Source: Streblospio benedicti
Lineage: Eukaryota > Annelida > Polychaeta > Spionida > Spionidae
Length of the DNA stretch: 64,000 bases
Direction: 5' to 3'
NCBI GenBank assembly: GCA_019095985.1
Contig: CM032666.1
Coordinates: 7,950,467 to 8,014,466 of the forward strand
Shown: positions 62,545 through 64,000 of the stretch, piece by piece
Layout of the letters: the number at the start of each line of letters is the position of its first letter
Numbering within the stretch: position 1 is the stretch's first letter
The notes under the pieces: model-generated
The model's database searches: none
The model's input: only the letters and a program-made list of their open reading frames with translations
Told to the model about the DNA's origin: nothing
Position numbers and translations under genes: made by a program

Positions 62545-64000
62545 CTTTTCTATGAGTGTATTTTTTGACGAGTGTAACTGTGTGAATGTTGTATGAAAAT
62601 GTGAGGATTTTTAAAAATCTTATCTACAAATCATGACAAACAAATATATGGAAGGATTGAGGTGTGAACATAATTATTTTTGAATATTTCTTAATAGACT
62701 GAAATATAAACTAAATAGACTGTAACAAATAGTGTTTGGGTACACAACAGTAATTATAGAAAAATATACATATAAAAAATATTGAAGATTTTTTTAGTGA
62801 ATGCTGGTTATTTTCAATAAAAGAAAAGTTTTCACAATAAATAATTTATTACTATTATGAAAATTGAACAGATTATATATATCAATATTTATATATATTA
62901 AAAGTTCACAAAATTCTACATATCACAGATACAAATACATCGAATGAAATTAAAATGTACTTGATTGAATTGCAGTCTTACACAGTGATCAACATATTAC
63001 ATGTACATAATAAATATTCCTACCTAAAATACTTATAACAAAACAACATTTTGTAATCAGTCGTACATCTGAGTTTCATAATTATTTGGGAAATTTTACA
63101 ACTTTAGGAGGATAACCATGAGAAAATTTAAATAAATTCTAATCTCAAGAATGCTGCCCCCGACCTACTGCTATTTGCCATTGTTTTACATAATTTACAA
63201 TTTTATGTGCCTTGTAACTATTTTGTTGCTGCTGAAGTCTGATTCTAAATCATTACCTGAGGAAATTTTCCTCCAACTGAGCTCACATTTCATATACACA
63301 GGAAATAATAAAATGCTAACTATGTGTACAGTCTTTCAAGCCTTAAAGCGTAGCATATAATGTACTTTCATAAAGGCACAAAATTTGTATCCTACATAAT
63401 TTCACAGAAAATATTTATAAAACACAACTAAATTCGACTTCAATGGTACATGTACACAATATGATCCATATCCACTGGATGACAATATACAAATTAGCAT
63501 TGAATTAAATAACAATTTATAGAAATCTTAATTAAGTAAGATACCTATTGAAACCTGTCATTTTGTATTTGCCAAAGACAGAATTACAGTTTTCAATAGG
63601 TATCTACTTACCGTTATTTGATTACGATTTGAATAATGAAACCCAATACAAACATACATTCGTTGAATTTATAGTCTAAGGACTAAATTATTGAATTATT
63701 TTTCATACCAACACAACAAAAATTATGTAATTTTTATATTCATAACAATTTTGGAAGAATGCGATTACAAAGATTAACCCTCCAAATAAAATTAACTACT
63801 TGGTTGTGCAAATTATCTCTACTAATCTGTCACGCACACAAGATTCAAAATAGAAATTTACAATACATTTTTCAAAATTAAATAACAATTTATAGAAATC
63901 ATAATCAATTAGGTAGATACCGGTTGAAACCAGTCATCCTGTCTTTGCTAAGACAGAATGACAGTTTTCAATAGGTACATACATATTCCTTGATTGTTTC
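62545..64000. other. TMEM242 3' flank, no further gene seen
   Basis: AT-rich DNA after the poly(A) signal. The only structure noticed is the pair of hairpin repeats at 63509-63985. Confidence 0.5.
63509..63985. repeat. Two direct copies of a hairpin repeat
   Basis: Copies at about 63509-63612 and 63881-63985 share the leader AAATAACAATTTATAGAAATC and then a palindrome: ACCTATTGAAACCTGTCATT pairs with ACAGTTTTCAATAGGTATC around an AAGACAGAAT centre. Spacing is about 372 bp. Confidence 0.8.

Overview
The window is eukaryotic nuclear DNA: AT-rich, with short exons, long introns and a dense mix of SINEs, LINE tails, a Penelope-like element, Ty3/gypsy and Ty1/copia copies and many small inverted-repeat DNA elements. 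The host proteins look metazoan. The transposon mix and frequent TACATGTA-type words suggest a marine lophotrochozoan-like invertebrate such as a bivalve mollusc, but that identification is inference.

Six host genes can be read. From left to right they are: exon 1 of a RAB21-like GTPase (minus strand, rest off the left edge); RABL3 (plus, 8 exons, 228 aa, intron 1 of 13.4 kb); a TMEM35/DoxX-like gene (minus, 2 exons, 139 aa); cytosolic alpha-mannosidase MAN2C1 (plus, 28 exons, 1046 aa, complete in frame across every junction); a DHHC palmitoyltransferase of the ZDHHC9/14/18 group, closest to ZDHHC14 (minus, 5' end missing); and TMEM242 (plus, 4 exons, 159 aa, complete). RAB21/RABL3, TMEM35-like/MAN2C1 and ZDHHC14/TMEM242 are divergent pairs. 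RABL3/TMEM35-like and MAN2C1/ZDHHC14 are convergent.

Accessory DNA is concentrated in four places. The RAB21-RABL3 gap holds a LINE tail and a Ty3 fossil invaded by a Penelope-like fragment. RABL3 intron 1 holds a MITE with an internal duplication, an older Ty3 element split by a young, whole-looking one, and a minisatellite. The MAN2C1 introns hold pogo-like MITEs, a LINE tail, a copia fossil, SINEs, a hAT-like MITE and a Penelope-like element with inverted ends. The ZDHHC14 introns hold a hAT element with an exact 8-bp target duplication, a second inverted-repeat element and a SINE.

The most interesting host observations are a textbook U12-type AT-AC intron in the ZDHHC14 gene, a GC-AG intron in MAN2C1 forced by reading frame, and the head-to-head ZDHHC14-TMEM242 arrangement that also exists in human. 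A 100-N assembly gap with poor-looking flanks sits where the missing first exons of ZDHHC14 would be expected. I did not find a wholly new system. The genes are known families and the novelty lies in gene structure, synteny and nested mobile DNA.
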